Shown here in pieces: positions 1-11,852 of a stretch of 64,000 bases of DNA (position 1 is its first letter; every line of letters starts with the position of its first letter). The position numbers and the translations under genes were made by a program. Below the pieces are notes generated by a model, which made no database searches, was not told the origin of the DNA, and saw only the letters and a list, made by a program, of their open reading frames with translations. Location of the stretch: NCBI GenBank assembly GCA_900169235.1, contig FWCC01000328.1, positions 62,001-126,000 on the forward strand. The letters run 5' to 3'. This DNA is from Zarea fungicola (taxonomy: Eukaryota > Ascomycota > Sordariomycetes > Hypocreales > Cordycipitaceae).

Positions 1-928
1 GCGTCATTGATGCAAGATAAGGGCGGTAGCCTGCGGCCCGAGTGTGGGATGTCTCATGAAGACGAGTCGCCTTCTAATGAGAATTATACCACTTGCTTAA
101 TTTGCGCCAGAGCTACGCAATAATTTTTCTCGGTCTTTCCTGACGAGAAGCATTCCCTGCAGTTTTGTGAAACCTATAAACAAGGAAATAAGCATGGCGT
201 TGTAAAGTCTGCCTACCAAGTGGTTGATCCGTCAGCCTCCCTGCTTCAGCTCGACAGCCTCTGGCCTTGACAATCCAGCTAATATCACAGCTAGCTGGAT
301 ATAAGCACTAACAGTATATCTTTGGACATCGGAGAGAAGCAAATAATTTATTTGATACTTTCCATGGCGTACGCTGTACATTAAATACAGATGGAAATAT
401 AGGGAGTTCAGTGAATGAGAACACCTTCGCCGCAATGATTGAGTTTAGTGACGTTTAAGCACCTTGCCTTACTATAACTTTGCCTCTCCCAGGTTGTCAA
501 GATGAGAACGATTATGCGTCGTTCTGGATTTAATTAGTTACCCCGCGAAGTGGGATGCACTACTCGTCGTATTTATCGATCACAATACGGGTGTGCTGCC
601 AACGACGTCGGTAGTTGTAAGACGGGCCGAATATTCACATATTGACCAGCGCCACCTATTCAGCATCGCCGGTTATAGGTGGTAGTAGATGTTTTGCAGC
701 ATCGACAACCAGTAATTATATTGCATTAGAGTAAATAATAGCTGCATTTTTTGCTTAATGATTTGAGATTGAAAATGGAAACCTGTGCGATGAGAATGTA
801 GAGAATCAACTATATAAGCCGATGCTGTTTGCGTGGACAATTGAAAGATTTTGTGCATAACAGTTGTGTCAACTTGAATCTTAAAGACTTGCTTATTAAC
901 TACCTTAACTTTATATTTAACTTACACT
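1..928. other. intergenic, no gene recognised
   Basis: I see no convincing gene in this AT-rich stretch. The only open frames are under 70 codons and show no family motif or splice-consistent extension. The last 100 bp or so are presumably the promoter and leader of the small secreted-protein gene that follows. Confidence 0.5.
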
Positions 929-1188
929 ATGCGTCTCCTCATTGCGCTTATTGCAACTTCACTCTTGGCCGTCGCTGCGCCCACCGAGGGAGAGCCGAAG
1001 CTCCAGGCCAGGTATACATGCACTCCGGGTGATCGCAGCTGCCCTCTGCAATGTGCTGCTGGAAGCGCCTACCTTGACTGCAGTGCCTCTACGGTATGTT
1101 TAAAATTTCAATGACAGCCCACACATATGCTAACTCGGCATAGTGCGTCAACCATGTCTGCAAGTGCAAGTGCACCTACCATGGCTAA
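929..1188 (+). CDS. small secreted cysteine-rich protein (8 Cys)
   Basis: Two exons (929-1093 and 1144-1188) joined in phase 0 across a 50-bp intron (gtatgt...catag) encode 69 aa. The N-terminus MRLLIALIATSLLAVAAP is a typical signal peptide, with cleavage probably after Ala16 or Ala17. A short pro-like stretch containing Arg28 follows. The mature part has eight cysteines (C31, C38, C42, C51, C56, C61, C63, C65), ending in a dense C-x4-C-x-C-x-C tail that is encoded by the second exon. An even cysteine number and small size point to a disulfide-stabilised extracellular peptide, such as an effector, antimicrobial or defensin-like protein. I do not recognise a named family. Without splicing the frame runs into intron sequence and loses the last four cysteines, which supports the intron. 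The function is unknown. Confidence 0.75.
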
Positions 1189-1615
1189 GCGATCAAAGGC
1201 ACGGTCGTCACACTCGTGCTAGACCTCGGCTATCAATTTCGTACCATTTTTAAAATAGTGTAGTATGTTTGGGCAATAGCCATTTCAATACATAAGCATG
1301 CTTCCAACGCCAGACTCCTGATCTCATTGTTGGAGCCAGGTCATAACTATACCCGTATTGTGAACGCACTTTCTCGCATTTCCGGACATCGGACTATCGG
1401 CTTACCTTGGCCCCCATTCTTGGCGGCAACTAACTCCTAATTTACTTGGAGATACGAGCAAAGCGTGGCCGATCCCTTGGCTGGGCGACCACCGACAGAC
1501 GCGAATCCAAGCTCACTAACATGACAGAATCGTTACAATTTATCGTTTATTGCAACTGACAAGCTATATAATTATTGAAGAGTTCAACAAGTCACCAAAA
1601 TGCCCATGCGCTTGC
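1189..1615. other. intergenic, convergent 3' ends
   Basis: This is a spacer between the 3' ends of the small secreted-protein gene (+) and the flavoenzyme gene (-). I see no open frame or RNA structure of note. Confidence 0.5.
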
Positions 1616-3089
1616 TCACGTATACCATGTCGGCTCCGGCACCTCGTTCAGCAGCTGATATCTACCCAGCTCCCGGTTCTTGTATGCCACAGGGTCGTGC
1701 AGAGTATGTGTACGTAAATCTCTCCAAAATCTGTCCAATCCAACCTTTGTTGCCGTCGCCTTGGAGCCCGTCACCTCAAAGACACCCGATGTAACCCGCA
1801 GGCCGACATCTGTGGCGACAACTTTGACGCTGGCGACCCATTCTGCAAATTCACCGCGCGCTCTAGGCGTGACTCTTGTTCGATCTTGAACGCTGTTCTC
1901 GCTGCCCTTGTAAATCTCGTCGGCTTGCTGGCCAGCCTTTTCTGCCAAAGCCGTGGCCGCTTGAAGGTGCGCATAAAAGTTGCCATATGTCGACAAGATA
2001 TAAAACTCCTCCTGTGGTTTTTCTTTATTCTAGTAGCTGTGTTAGTATTGAAGTTTTCTACTGCAGGCGAGCATTACGTACATCGCCGCCGAATGGCCAT
2101 GCTCTGGTATTGGAGTTTGTATACGCCGTCGCAGTATTTAACGCACCCCACGCAATCCCAATGTAAAAGTTGCTAAACACCAATTGGATGCTGGAAGCAA
2201 AGTTAGCAAGACTTCTAAATTTCTGTTTTCCCTTTCTTGTACCAGCTTGGCTTACGTTGGAAGTAGAAGCGATGGAAAAGGTATTCCGAGTACTGCCGGG
2301 TCAGGTTTCTGCGTCGTTGCATCCCAACCCAGAGCATCCTCCCACGAAGCGTTGACATTCTCAATCTTGACGCTACCAGACTCAGTCAGGCGCAGTCCAG
2401 TGTTGTTCCAGTCATGTCCAAAGTTGATACCGGGCTGGTCTGTCCTGACAATCGCAAATATGTGGTCTGCCGTGTCTTCATACACGCCCTCCAACACTGT
2501 CAGATCGGAGATGACGCCGCCCGTGTTGAAGAACTTGAAGCCGTTGAACACAATGCCGTTCTGGCCCTTTGATATTCTGAGATCACTATCACGTGGGTTC
2601 ACAGCACCACCGACAAAGTAGTTGTTTTTTATGATGAGCTCGTCTGTACGCTCAACCTGGGCATCATTGCCCACAACACGGGCTATGGTCGACCACAACA
2701 GATGATAGCCCAGGAGTGCTCCAATGGACCTGAACGAAAATTAGTATGTATGAACCTGGCATTATTTTTCATTACATGGCTCACCCGTCACCTTTGGCTA
2801 CTTCTTGGATAATCTTGTAACCAACGGACCACGGCTGGCCGCCGCCTCCGTTCTTTGGCAGTCCGAGAACCTTTAACAGACCAGAGTATTTGAGCAGCGC
2901 AATTTCGGCTCTAGGCGACTTGTTTTCTCGCTCTCTAACTCCAGCATCCACCGATAAAACTGATGCAACATCTATAGCTCGCTGTAGCCAGCCAGCCTCA
3001 TCAGTCGGCTGCTGCTGCCACTTGTCCCGATGTTCATCGTAGACGCTTGGATCTGTCGATGGCACGTCCTGTGCGTTGTTAGAAGCCAT
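1616..3089 (-). CDS. acyl-CoA dehydrogenase-like / DszC-type flavin monooxygenase
   Basis: Four exons (3089-2785, 2729-2256, 2190-2082, 2029-1616) with introns of 55, 65 and 52 bp join in consistent phase to a 433-aa protein. The order of conserved blocks fits the fungal branch of the acyl-CoA dehydrogenase superfamily related to DszC and thermophilic desulfurisation enzymes: an N-terminal helical part, a central VFNGFKFFNTGG segment of the beta-domain, and a C-terminal helical bundle with EEFYILSTYGNFYAHLQAA. The protein ends in EPTWYT, which I recall as a common C-terminus in this fungal subfamily. Members use reduced flavin and oxygen to oxidise S- or N-containing substrates; the substrate here cannot be read from sequence. 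No targeting signal is seen. Start at the Met of MASNNAQDVP was chosen because codons upstream of it run through a (GT)n microsatellite. Confidence 0.8.
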
Positions 3090-3113
3090 GGTAAATAAGT
3101 AAGGCAGGGTATT

Positions 3114-3127
3114 TATATATATATATA

Positions 3128-3164
<37 letters not shown>
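3114..3164. repeat. (TA)n-(GT)17 compound microsatellite
   Basis: An alternating TA run (3114-3128) is followed by seventeen uninterrupted GT units (3131-3164). It lies 25-75 bp upstream of the start codon of the DszC-like gene, so it is in the promoter or 5' leader, where length changes could affect expression. Confidence 0.95.
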
Positions 3165-3166
<2 letters not shown>

Positions 3167-5326
3167 TTTTGTAGAAAATTAACTCAGAGCATCTTGAAAG
3201 ACTTTTCAGCAAGAGCTGTGATGTACTGCTTTATACTCATGGGTGGCTGTTGTCGAACCTGGCCAACAATTACGACATGGGTGTCGCGATGCGCTCTGGC
3301 AATGGCGCAAGATACCACCAACACACCCGTTTGTTCATCGCAATGCAGACGTATTTATCAGATGTTACAAGTTTGCGAGTGTGGGGCTTGCTGGACCATT
3401 ATTCGAGAACAGCCATTACTGACTAAATGGCGTGCTTGAACATCTCAGTAATTGGTGAAGTGCCGGCAATGGCGACACTCCAGCTGTTAAAGCAACGGAC
3501 ACTGCTTTTTTTGTACCATCAGAAGAAAAAGGGCTACTTTGAACTTGAAAGGGTATCTGTCCTTGTTCATCAACTCGTCCCCCTTACCGAGAATGGAAGT
3601 GGTCACTATGGAAAGGAGGAAAAAGGAACTGTGGAAAGTTAGTATGGCTGTGTACCGTAGGGTAGGTAGAAAATGTAAGAACCGCAGACTGCGCGAATGA
3701 ATAATATGAGCACAGCGGACGAGAAAATCAATGGCGTTCAGAGGTTTCTAGAATGTTTTTTTTTTGGGTTTGGAATCTATAATTTAAATTATTTGAGCGC
3801 CATCTCCCGATTTGCTTTGCTGCTGCCTTGCTCTGAATGGACAAGGACGCCAACCTGGCTGGCGATCGTGGCAGATAAGAGGAACGGCAGCACATCCGAA
3901 ATTCCCTCTGCAGCTGAACGAGACACTGCATTAATGCAAACATACGAATAGGCGAGCCAGTGGATAGGGTTGGCAAGCGACAAGTAACTATACTCCGTAC
4001 TGGGTATGTAGTTTTGCAACTGCCACATAATGGCTCGTTCTACTTGCCGGATCCATGCAGCCCTACAATGGATACGATGGTCATTGCGTCGCTAACTACC
4101 CGATGAACGAAGAACGGCTGTAATCGGTTGTGTATCAATTTTCTCCGCCGACCCTCCAAAAGTTCCGTCGATAGGAGCGCGCGGACTAGCCGCTATAGCG
4201 TCCGCGCACTTGTCCTTATTCAGATCTATTTACCGTGAGCTTTGAAACTTCGGGCTACTCGCCAGGTTATTGACGGGCCAAGGCCTGGTGAACCCAAAAG
4301 GACACGGAACACCTTGCAAAGCCCGTTGTTACTTTTCCGTCATGAAATGAGGGGGTAAAGTCGGCCACCCAGTTCAACCCATACGGGCTTGGCATTAAGA
4401 CAAAAACAACGTATTCAATCAATCTCTCTTCCACCACGTATACCTCCACTTGGTGTGTGCACAGAGGGTATACATTTCGGAAAATTGAGTGCCTTGACAT
4501 AACAGGGGCTCCCACAAGTATTGTAACTGGGCAGCAGCAGGTGAGCATGTTTTACTATTATTGTATTTTGACTTGCCAGTATTACGTTAAAGCAGCAAAG
4601 CCTGAATTGACGAATGCGAGCGTGCCTGCCACCTCCGCTCCAGAGGCCAGCCGACTCCCCACCGGGGGGAATAGGAAGGCTGGCTGACGACGCGCATGCA
4701 GAGCTGCTGCAGCCAGTGTGAGTCAGAACTAAGGAATATGCATGGAAAGCCATTTTCGATGAGCTGTAGCGAGATTAGTCAAAATGAAAAAGGAACGAAG
4801 AGGTTTGACTCGGCATTCTCTTTTGGCCCAATGTTTATAATTTCTATCGACGCGGACTGTCTTTTGGACAGCGTAGTTATGGTTAGGCCGGCATTTCCAA
4901 GACAAGGCTGTGAGCTAACTAACACGATCGCGCCGCTGTCCCACCCACTTTCACACGTCTAGTTACTAAACATTTCATTGATATCCGGGGAGAGCCTTGT
5001 CTTTAGGCTGGTTCCCACAGCCAGATGACCCTTTAAACGATGGAAAGGGCTAGTACACTCCAAGCGGAGCCTCAGCTGCTGCGTCTGCTTTAACCCATTT
5101 CCGTGCCTCAGAGGCGAAGCGCCCGAGGCAATACAAAAGGTCCACGTCTTGGCAGCTGTCAATTTCCTGGACCCCGTTTGGATCTCCTCTCCCGAAACTC
5201 TTTTTGTTCACATGCTCTCCTTCTCTTCTCAAATCCTGCTTCTGGAGCTGTAGACTGAGAGGAAGAGACAAGAGAAACTAAGCAAGAAGAGAGCAGAGGT
5301 ACAAGAAACAAGTTGAAAAACAAACC
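3165..5326. other. 2.2-kb gene-poor spacer
   Basis: No convincing gene. A 79-codon frame at 3789-4028 (-) and an 84-codon frame at 3697-3951 (+) overlap each other and show neither homology that I recognise nor sensible splice extensions. The right end should carry the promoter of the ABC transporter, with pyrimidine/purine-rich sequence at about 5200-5300. Confidence 0.45.
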
Positions 5327-8300
5327 ATGCTTAACTCGGGGTATGCCACACTGGCTTCGCGCCTACAGTTGGCCGCCGCCAGCTACAATGGCCAGCAGCT
5401 GTTGTCCACGGCCGCCTTTGCAAGCTGCGACGATGCATTTGGTCCTTTTACATTCGGCTGTCGCGGCGACCGCTTCGACTTTACTCTGTTCTTTGAGCAG
5501 ACCATTTTCACTATTCCGCCCTCGGCCCTGTTTATTCTCGGCGCATTCGCTGGCCTCTACCACCTTTGGGGCCGAAAGCCCACGGTTAACGTGACGACGA
5601 GCTACTACGTAAAATTGGTACGTCAATTGGTCTCCGGGCAATGTAATTCTGCGAGGTGCATAGCTGATAATGTTACATAGACTCTTTGTTTCGGTCTGAT
5701 TGCCATCAAAGCCGTGCTTCTCGCACAATGGATTCATCTCGGCGCAAGTATTCCCGCAGGCGGCGTCTCCATCGCGGCCGCTGCTCTCAATGTGACCGAT
5801 GCCGTATTTCTCACCCTTTTAACAAACGCCAACCACTTGCGATCCCCCAAACCGTCGACACTACTCATCGCCTTTCTCTTCTTTACCACCGTGTTGGATG
5901 GATTTCGGTGTCGCACGCTCTGGCTTGTGGATGAGCTCCGACCCTTGGCGTGCACCTTTAGCGCAAGTCTTGTCGCAAAGGCCCTGCTCTTTGTCCTTGA
6001 AGCGCGGAGCAAAAGAAAGATTATGATTGAGGATTGGAATATCCTAGGTGCGGAAGCGACGTCCAGTATCGTCGGTCTCTTGCTCATGTGGTGGGTGAAT
6101 CCGGTTCTCTGGACTGGCAACAAGGCCTTTTTGAAGCAATCTGATTTGCCCCGGCTGAAGCCCGAAATGCGCGCCAAACACCTTCTTCCCAAAATGCTGC
6201 AAAACTGGGCGAGATACAAGGATAGCGGCAAATACGCATTGGTCCTCATGGTTTTGAGGACGTGCAAATCTGTCATCTTAATCGCCGCCGTCCCTCGGCT
6301 CATCCTGTCTGTCTGCAAGCTTGCCGTCCCTCTATATATCGCCAAAGTCATCCTCTATGCCGGAAAGCAAGAGGCAGACCCCGACACGGACAAGACGACT
6401 GGTTATGGATTGATTGCCGGGGCGATTCTCTTGTTCATTGGCATGCCCTTGGTGGAGACTGCGTATGAGCAGGCGAAAGGGCACATGCGAATTACGATCC
6501 GCGCATCGCTGGTCTCGAGCGTCCTGCATTACGGAACCCAGATGGAGCCTGGTGAGAAAAAGGGCTCTGCTGCGCTCACGCTCATCACAGCAGACATTGT
6601 CCGTATTGGCGGCTCATTCTACTTTCTTCACGAATTCTGGATCGCGCCGTTCGAGATTGCTTTCGCAATCTGGCTTCTGGCTGGACAGGTTGGCTGGGGA
6701 TTTGTTGGTCCGCTGTCTACAATCATTTGTACGTTTATTGCATTTTTCCTCTATTCAATCTATACGTGATCGGTTTATCTAACTAATATTTTTACAGTCG
6801 GTGCTCTTATTTCCGGAATTCTGGCCATGTCTATGGGCCCGGCTCAGAAAAAATTAAACGAGGCCATTGAAAAGCGAATCAGCGATACCACTACCGTGCT
6901 TGGGTCAATGAAGGAGACGAAAATGCTCGGTCTTGTTGAGTCTTGGTCCAATGCCATTGAAAGACTACTTGATACTCAAATTCGCCAGTCTCTCGCCTTC
7001 CGAAGAATCTTGGTCATGCTGAACGTTGCGTCGAAACTGCCCGAGAGCCTTGCCCCTCCCATCACATTCGGCATCGCAATCTTGCTTGCAGGATCCAGCG
7101 AGAAGCTGTCCATTGCCACGGCGTTTACCTCACTCAACATCATGTTTCTGATTGTCGGCCCCATTGCCACCATGGCACACATGTATCCTTACATTATTGC
7201 CGCGCTGCCGTGCTTTGTCCGTGTTCAAGAGTTCATCAGCCTTTGCAGCGCTTACGAGGAGAGAGTCGCTCTGCTTGGCGGCTCCAGTGAGTTGCCGAGC
7301 AGCGACACACTACTGCCTGCTTTCGCAGAGCCAATCTTCTCTGCAGAAAACGCAGCTGTCATCGCCAGGTCCAAGGAGGAGCCTCTTATAAAGAACGCAA
7401 ACCTCAGTATCCTGCCTGGGACATTCAATGTCGTGGCGGGAAAGATTGGCACCGGCAAATCGGTCCTCCTTCAAGCTCTTCTTGGCCAAATCAGCTTTAG
7501 TGGTACTTCAAAGGTTCGAACATCAAACGTGGCTTACTGCGCGCAGACGCCATGGATTACCAGCGGCACCGCCAAGCAGAATATCATTGGCAAGTCTGAC
7601 GAGGATGAGCACTGGTACAAGACGGTTGTCACAGCCTGTGGGTTGGATCGCGACTTTGACGATTTCGCGCGTGGCGATCAGACGACGGTCGGGCCTAAGG
7701 GTGTTACCCTCAGTGGTGGGCAGAAGCAGAGAATGTCGCTGGCGCGAGGCCTCTTTTCTCGCAAGTCCATAATCTTTGTGGATGATGTACTTAGTGGACT
7801 CGATTGGGCAACGCAAAGGTTTGTCTGGGATGAGGTTTTTGGGCCTTCTGGGCTGCTTCGAAAGCACCGTATCACGGTTGTTCTTGCGACTCATGCGCTG
7901 CACCTCATCGACCAAGTCGACAGCGTGATTATGCTTGGCGATGATGGTCCCGGATCCATTGTTCAAGGTACCATGGATGAACTCAAAGCCAAAACTAAAA
8001 TTCAAGACTTGATTGCAACGAGCCACAAGTCGGCGGATGGTGATACTACTGCAAATGCGAGTAGCGCAAGCTCGCAAAAGGGTGATGCTGACGCGCCTCA
8101 AGGCGTGAATGACGAAGAAATGGAAAAGGACTTGCTCCGCAAAGCTGGTGATTTGAGCCTTTATGCTTACTATCTCAACATGGTTGGCGTCAATGGAGCG
8201 CTGTGGTTTTCCGTTCTCGTTGCTGCTGCAGCTGCATGGCCAATTCTCCCCCAGATCTGGCTGATGTGGTGGACTCAGGCGAACGAGTCATCGGAACCCG

Positions 8301-9901
8301 TGAGCACTGTCTACTACTTTTGTATCTATACTTTACTGAACGTTTTGGAAATGGTCGTGTTGATCCTCGCACTCTACTTTTCAGTCTTGATTCTCGCGCC
8401 CGGTGCGCTCAAGAAGATCCACACCAGACTGCTTGGGGCGACGATGAGAGCGCCAATGTCATTCTTTGTGTCCACAGCTCCTGGCGATCTTATCAACCGA
8501 TTTAGCCGAGATATTGAACAGGTTGATTTAGATCTTCCCATGTACATGATGACATCTCTCATGTCTGTCGTCTGGGTCTCGGCGCTAATGGGACTCGTCC
8601 TGATGGGCTCGCTGTACATGGCGGTTTTTATCGTTCCAATGGTGATTTTCCTCTATTTGCTGCAGCATTTCTATCTAAGGACCTCCAGACAGCTCCGATA
8701 CCTGGATCTTCAATCCTCTGCACCGCTTAATACGCACATCATCGAGATGATTGACGGCGTTGGCACAGTTCAAGCGTATGGCTGGGAGTCACCGTATCAA
8801 GCTACAGGTATGGAGCTCCTGGACCAAGTTATGCGAGCCAACTACATGCTGCGCACTATTCAGAACTGGTTGGAACTTGTGATGAATCTCTTTGTATCCA
8901 GCATCAGTGTAATGCTAATCGTGGTTTGCATCCTCGTTCCATCTTCGACTAGCGCAGGCGGTCTCGCGGTCGCGCTAACAAACGTTACAAGTCTTGGGGG
9001 CTCCTTAGCATGGGCTGTGACAGCCTTTACCGAAATGGAAACTGGACTTGGGTCTGTGGAGAGAATCAGAAGCTTTGAAGACAATACACCAAGAGAGGCG
9101 CCTCCAGTGAACTCCCGGCCTATCCCATCTGCATGGCCGCAAAAGGGCGCTCTCCAGTTCAGGGACGTCACTGCTTCGTACCCGGCCAAAGGCAACAGCC
9201 CAGCCTTCCGTGCCCTCAATGGAGTCGATATCCATATCGAACCTGGACAGAAGATAGCCATTTGCGGACGTACGGGTAGTGGCAAGTCATCCCTGCTGCT
9301 CACTCTGTTCCGTCTCCTCGATCTCGACTCTGGCTCTATTACAATCGACGGAATCGACATTACTGACGTACCGCACAATGTGCTCCGACCTCGCTTAATT
9401 GCGGTGCCTCAAGAGCCCATGATGATGCCCGGCAGCTTGCGATCGAATCTGGTCCGCAACCTCACGGAGGACGGTGAGGAAGATGAGATCGAAGACGAGA
9501 AGCTCATCAACCACCTCAAGACTGTGCAACTTTGGGATATGGTAGAAGGGAAAGGGGGTCTAGCTGCAGATACCACGGATCTGAAGTTGTCGCAGGGGCA
9601 GAAGCAGCTCGTGTGCATGGCTCGCGCTCTCGCAAATAAGGATGAGAGCCCCATTCTCGTCCTTGACGAGGCCATGAGCACTGTAGACAAGCAGACTGAA
9701 GAGCTCATGGTCAGGATTTTGGAAGAACATTTCACCGAGCACACTATCATCTCCGTCGTCCACCGTCTCAATACTGTCGAAAAATTTGACACGGTGCTGC
9801 TGCTGGACGCGGGTGCTATTGCCGAGATGGGCTCACCGGAGACACTACTTGCCAAGGATAACGGACGCTTCCGAGCATTATGGCACGGAAAGGAAGTATG
9901 A
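5327..9901 (+). CDS. ABCC (MRP-type) multidrug ABC transporter
   Basis: Three exons (5327-5617, 5681-6728, 6798-9901; introns 63 and 69 bp) give 1480 aa, full length for the family. Order: an N-terminal TMD0-like set of hydrophobic helices (residues ~1-200), TMD1, NBD1, TMD2, NBD2. NBD1 has Walker A GKIGTGKS (~661), signature LSGGQKQRMSLARG (~751) and Walker B IIFVDDVLSGLD (~771). NBD2 has Walker A GRTGSGKSS (~1270), signature LSQGQKQLVCMARA (~1377) and Walker B ILVLDEAMSTVD (~1400). NBD1 carries Asp where NBD2 carries the catalytic Glu after Walker B, as in ABCC proteins with one degenerate ATP site. A linker rich in Ser, Ala and Asp lies between NBD1 and TMD2. It probably exports conjugates, metabolites or drugs at the plasma or vacuolar membrane. 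No biosynthetic genes flank it, so the substrate is unknown. Confidence 0.93.
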
Positions 9902-11852
9902 AGAAAGGGGATACGTTTTTCAGACATGATTTGTTTTGATGAAATTTTTATTGTATTTTTTCCTGGAATCGCCACTTTGCATGCTCTTTCGATACTACAC
10001 TCCAATCCTACATAGAATATAGAAATGATCTGGTAACTAGAATCTACCAGCTCTTCTGAATTCAGTTCCTTGCTTAATGTTGCAATGGCTGAGGTGCTCT
10101 TTCTGAGGGTTACAGCGGCTCATATATTAAGCCCACGTGCATCCATAACCACAAGCTGTGGCAAGCAGCTATACATTATAGATCGAGTTCCAGAACAAAC
10201 AACTCTTCGAAATGTACTACTAGAAACGGACTGTTAGGCATCATAGACTAGAAATGGTATTATTTTAATTATATTATTCTTCTTGATTATCTCAGCTACT
10301 AGTGTAAAAAAGTAAAAGGCAACACCAAATAAACTCTACTACCGAGCCCGGGTTAGACTCCTGTACGACTGGCCGTAACGTGACAATGCAGGAAAATTTC
10401 CAATATTCCTCTTATAGCATTATAGTGAATTCTGTTAGTAAACGTTTCATAGAAATCTGTTTCTTTCAGTACTGCACGGCAGGTGGCAAGCGACGGAGCT
10501 CGCGATTTCTAATGATGAGACAGACAAGAACAAACAATCTTGGCAGTATTTCTTTATATTTCTTAATTCAATCAAATATTTAGGAAATAGTGGCTAAATT
10601 ATATTAGACATATAGTTCAAGAGTGATTTTCCTTTGGAATAGCAACCAGAATGGGACACGGCTTTGGCATGCTCTTGGGTGCGGAGTACAGGCCGAAGTA
10701 ATACATGCAGCCCACGTAGTGAGCTCGCGCTAGCTGGCTGCAACTCCGTGCCACGAGTTTGGCTCGGCCGATGTGTATCCGTCATGTCTGTGAGGTGTGA
10801 GTAGAGGGGCCGATAGCGGGTCAACAATAGGTGGAGGAGGACGCTGGACGGGCCTGAAACCTAGGGCCTAACGGCATCAAATCGGAGCTTGCCGGTTTGC
10901 GATTCCGGAGTAACGGTTTGGGGTTTAATATATCCTGTCTCGATTTGGCAATTACGTTTACCTCAAAAGAGGACATGTTTGACTTTGGAGAGGTTAGGAT
11001 ATGCTTAAACACTGATGCAGCGTTTGCGCTTGGATACCAATGCTGGGTGTAACAGTGACCCACTGGGAGCTGTGTGCGAATCAATGTCGCAGAGCTTGGT
11101 TCAGATAGAACAGAGCACAAACGGCAAATGGATACAGAGACCGACGTTGAGGTTGATGGATTGAAGCAGGTCGTAGGAGGAGATGTGAGTAGCCAGCAGA
11201 TGTCTGTTTGCCTGCCAAGCGTTTGAAAGATTCAAGATACAAAGGTACCTGCCAGTTTGTATCTCCACGGAGTATAGTCGGGATGAGCTGTCGGGCCGTC
11301 GGGCGACATCGGTCGCTAGCAGTGGTTCAGTTCAGGCCCTCGTCAGTGCATCTACAGCACTCAATGGCTGCTCCAGGCACCCCCTCGTACCCCTCCTCAG
11401 TGGACTCGCCCGCCGCAACCACACCGTAAGCACCTGACCGGCCCGTCGGCACCCGCCTGCCTTGCCTATTGCTACTCCACCAAATTTCTTGTCCAAATTG
11501 CACCAAAAAAATTCATCCACCCCACCAACTATCGATCGCCCGACCATATGTCCTCCTTCTGCACCCGTCGCCGCCCGTTTCTCCTCAATCCCTCATGGTC
11601 CTTTTCCTGCCTGTGTCAGCATCCAATTTCGCAATCCAACCTCTTGAACCCTTGCCCATCATTGTCGCTCTCATTCCCGACGACCCCGACAATTGTGCTC
11701 TCATCTTGTCCGCCACTAAGACACCATCCCCGACATCCCGACATTTCAGGCCCTCCCGCAGCACACCTCACAGTGGCGCTGGCATTCTGTAGTGCCCGAC
11801 GGTCCGTTGATGGCCGCTGTCCGTTGTTGGTCCATGAGACACACCGTCGAGG
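9902..11852. other. intergenic; long CT-rich leader of the next gene
   Basis: No gene recognised. From about 11340 to 11850 the top strand is markedly C/T-rich, typical of fungal core promoters and 5' leaders. It contains several short upstream ATG frames before the Zn2Cys6 gene start. The part at 9902-11200 is AT-rich and featureless. Confidence 0.5.

Noticed and set aside
3728..4028. 79-82-codon minus frames in the gap before the ABC transporter
   Set aside because: Two overlapping frames with no family match and no signal peptide; at most a remnant.
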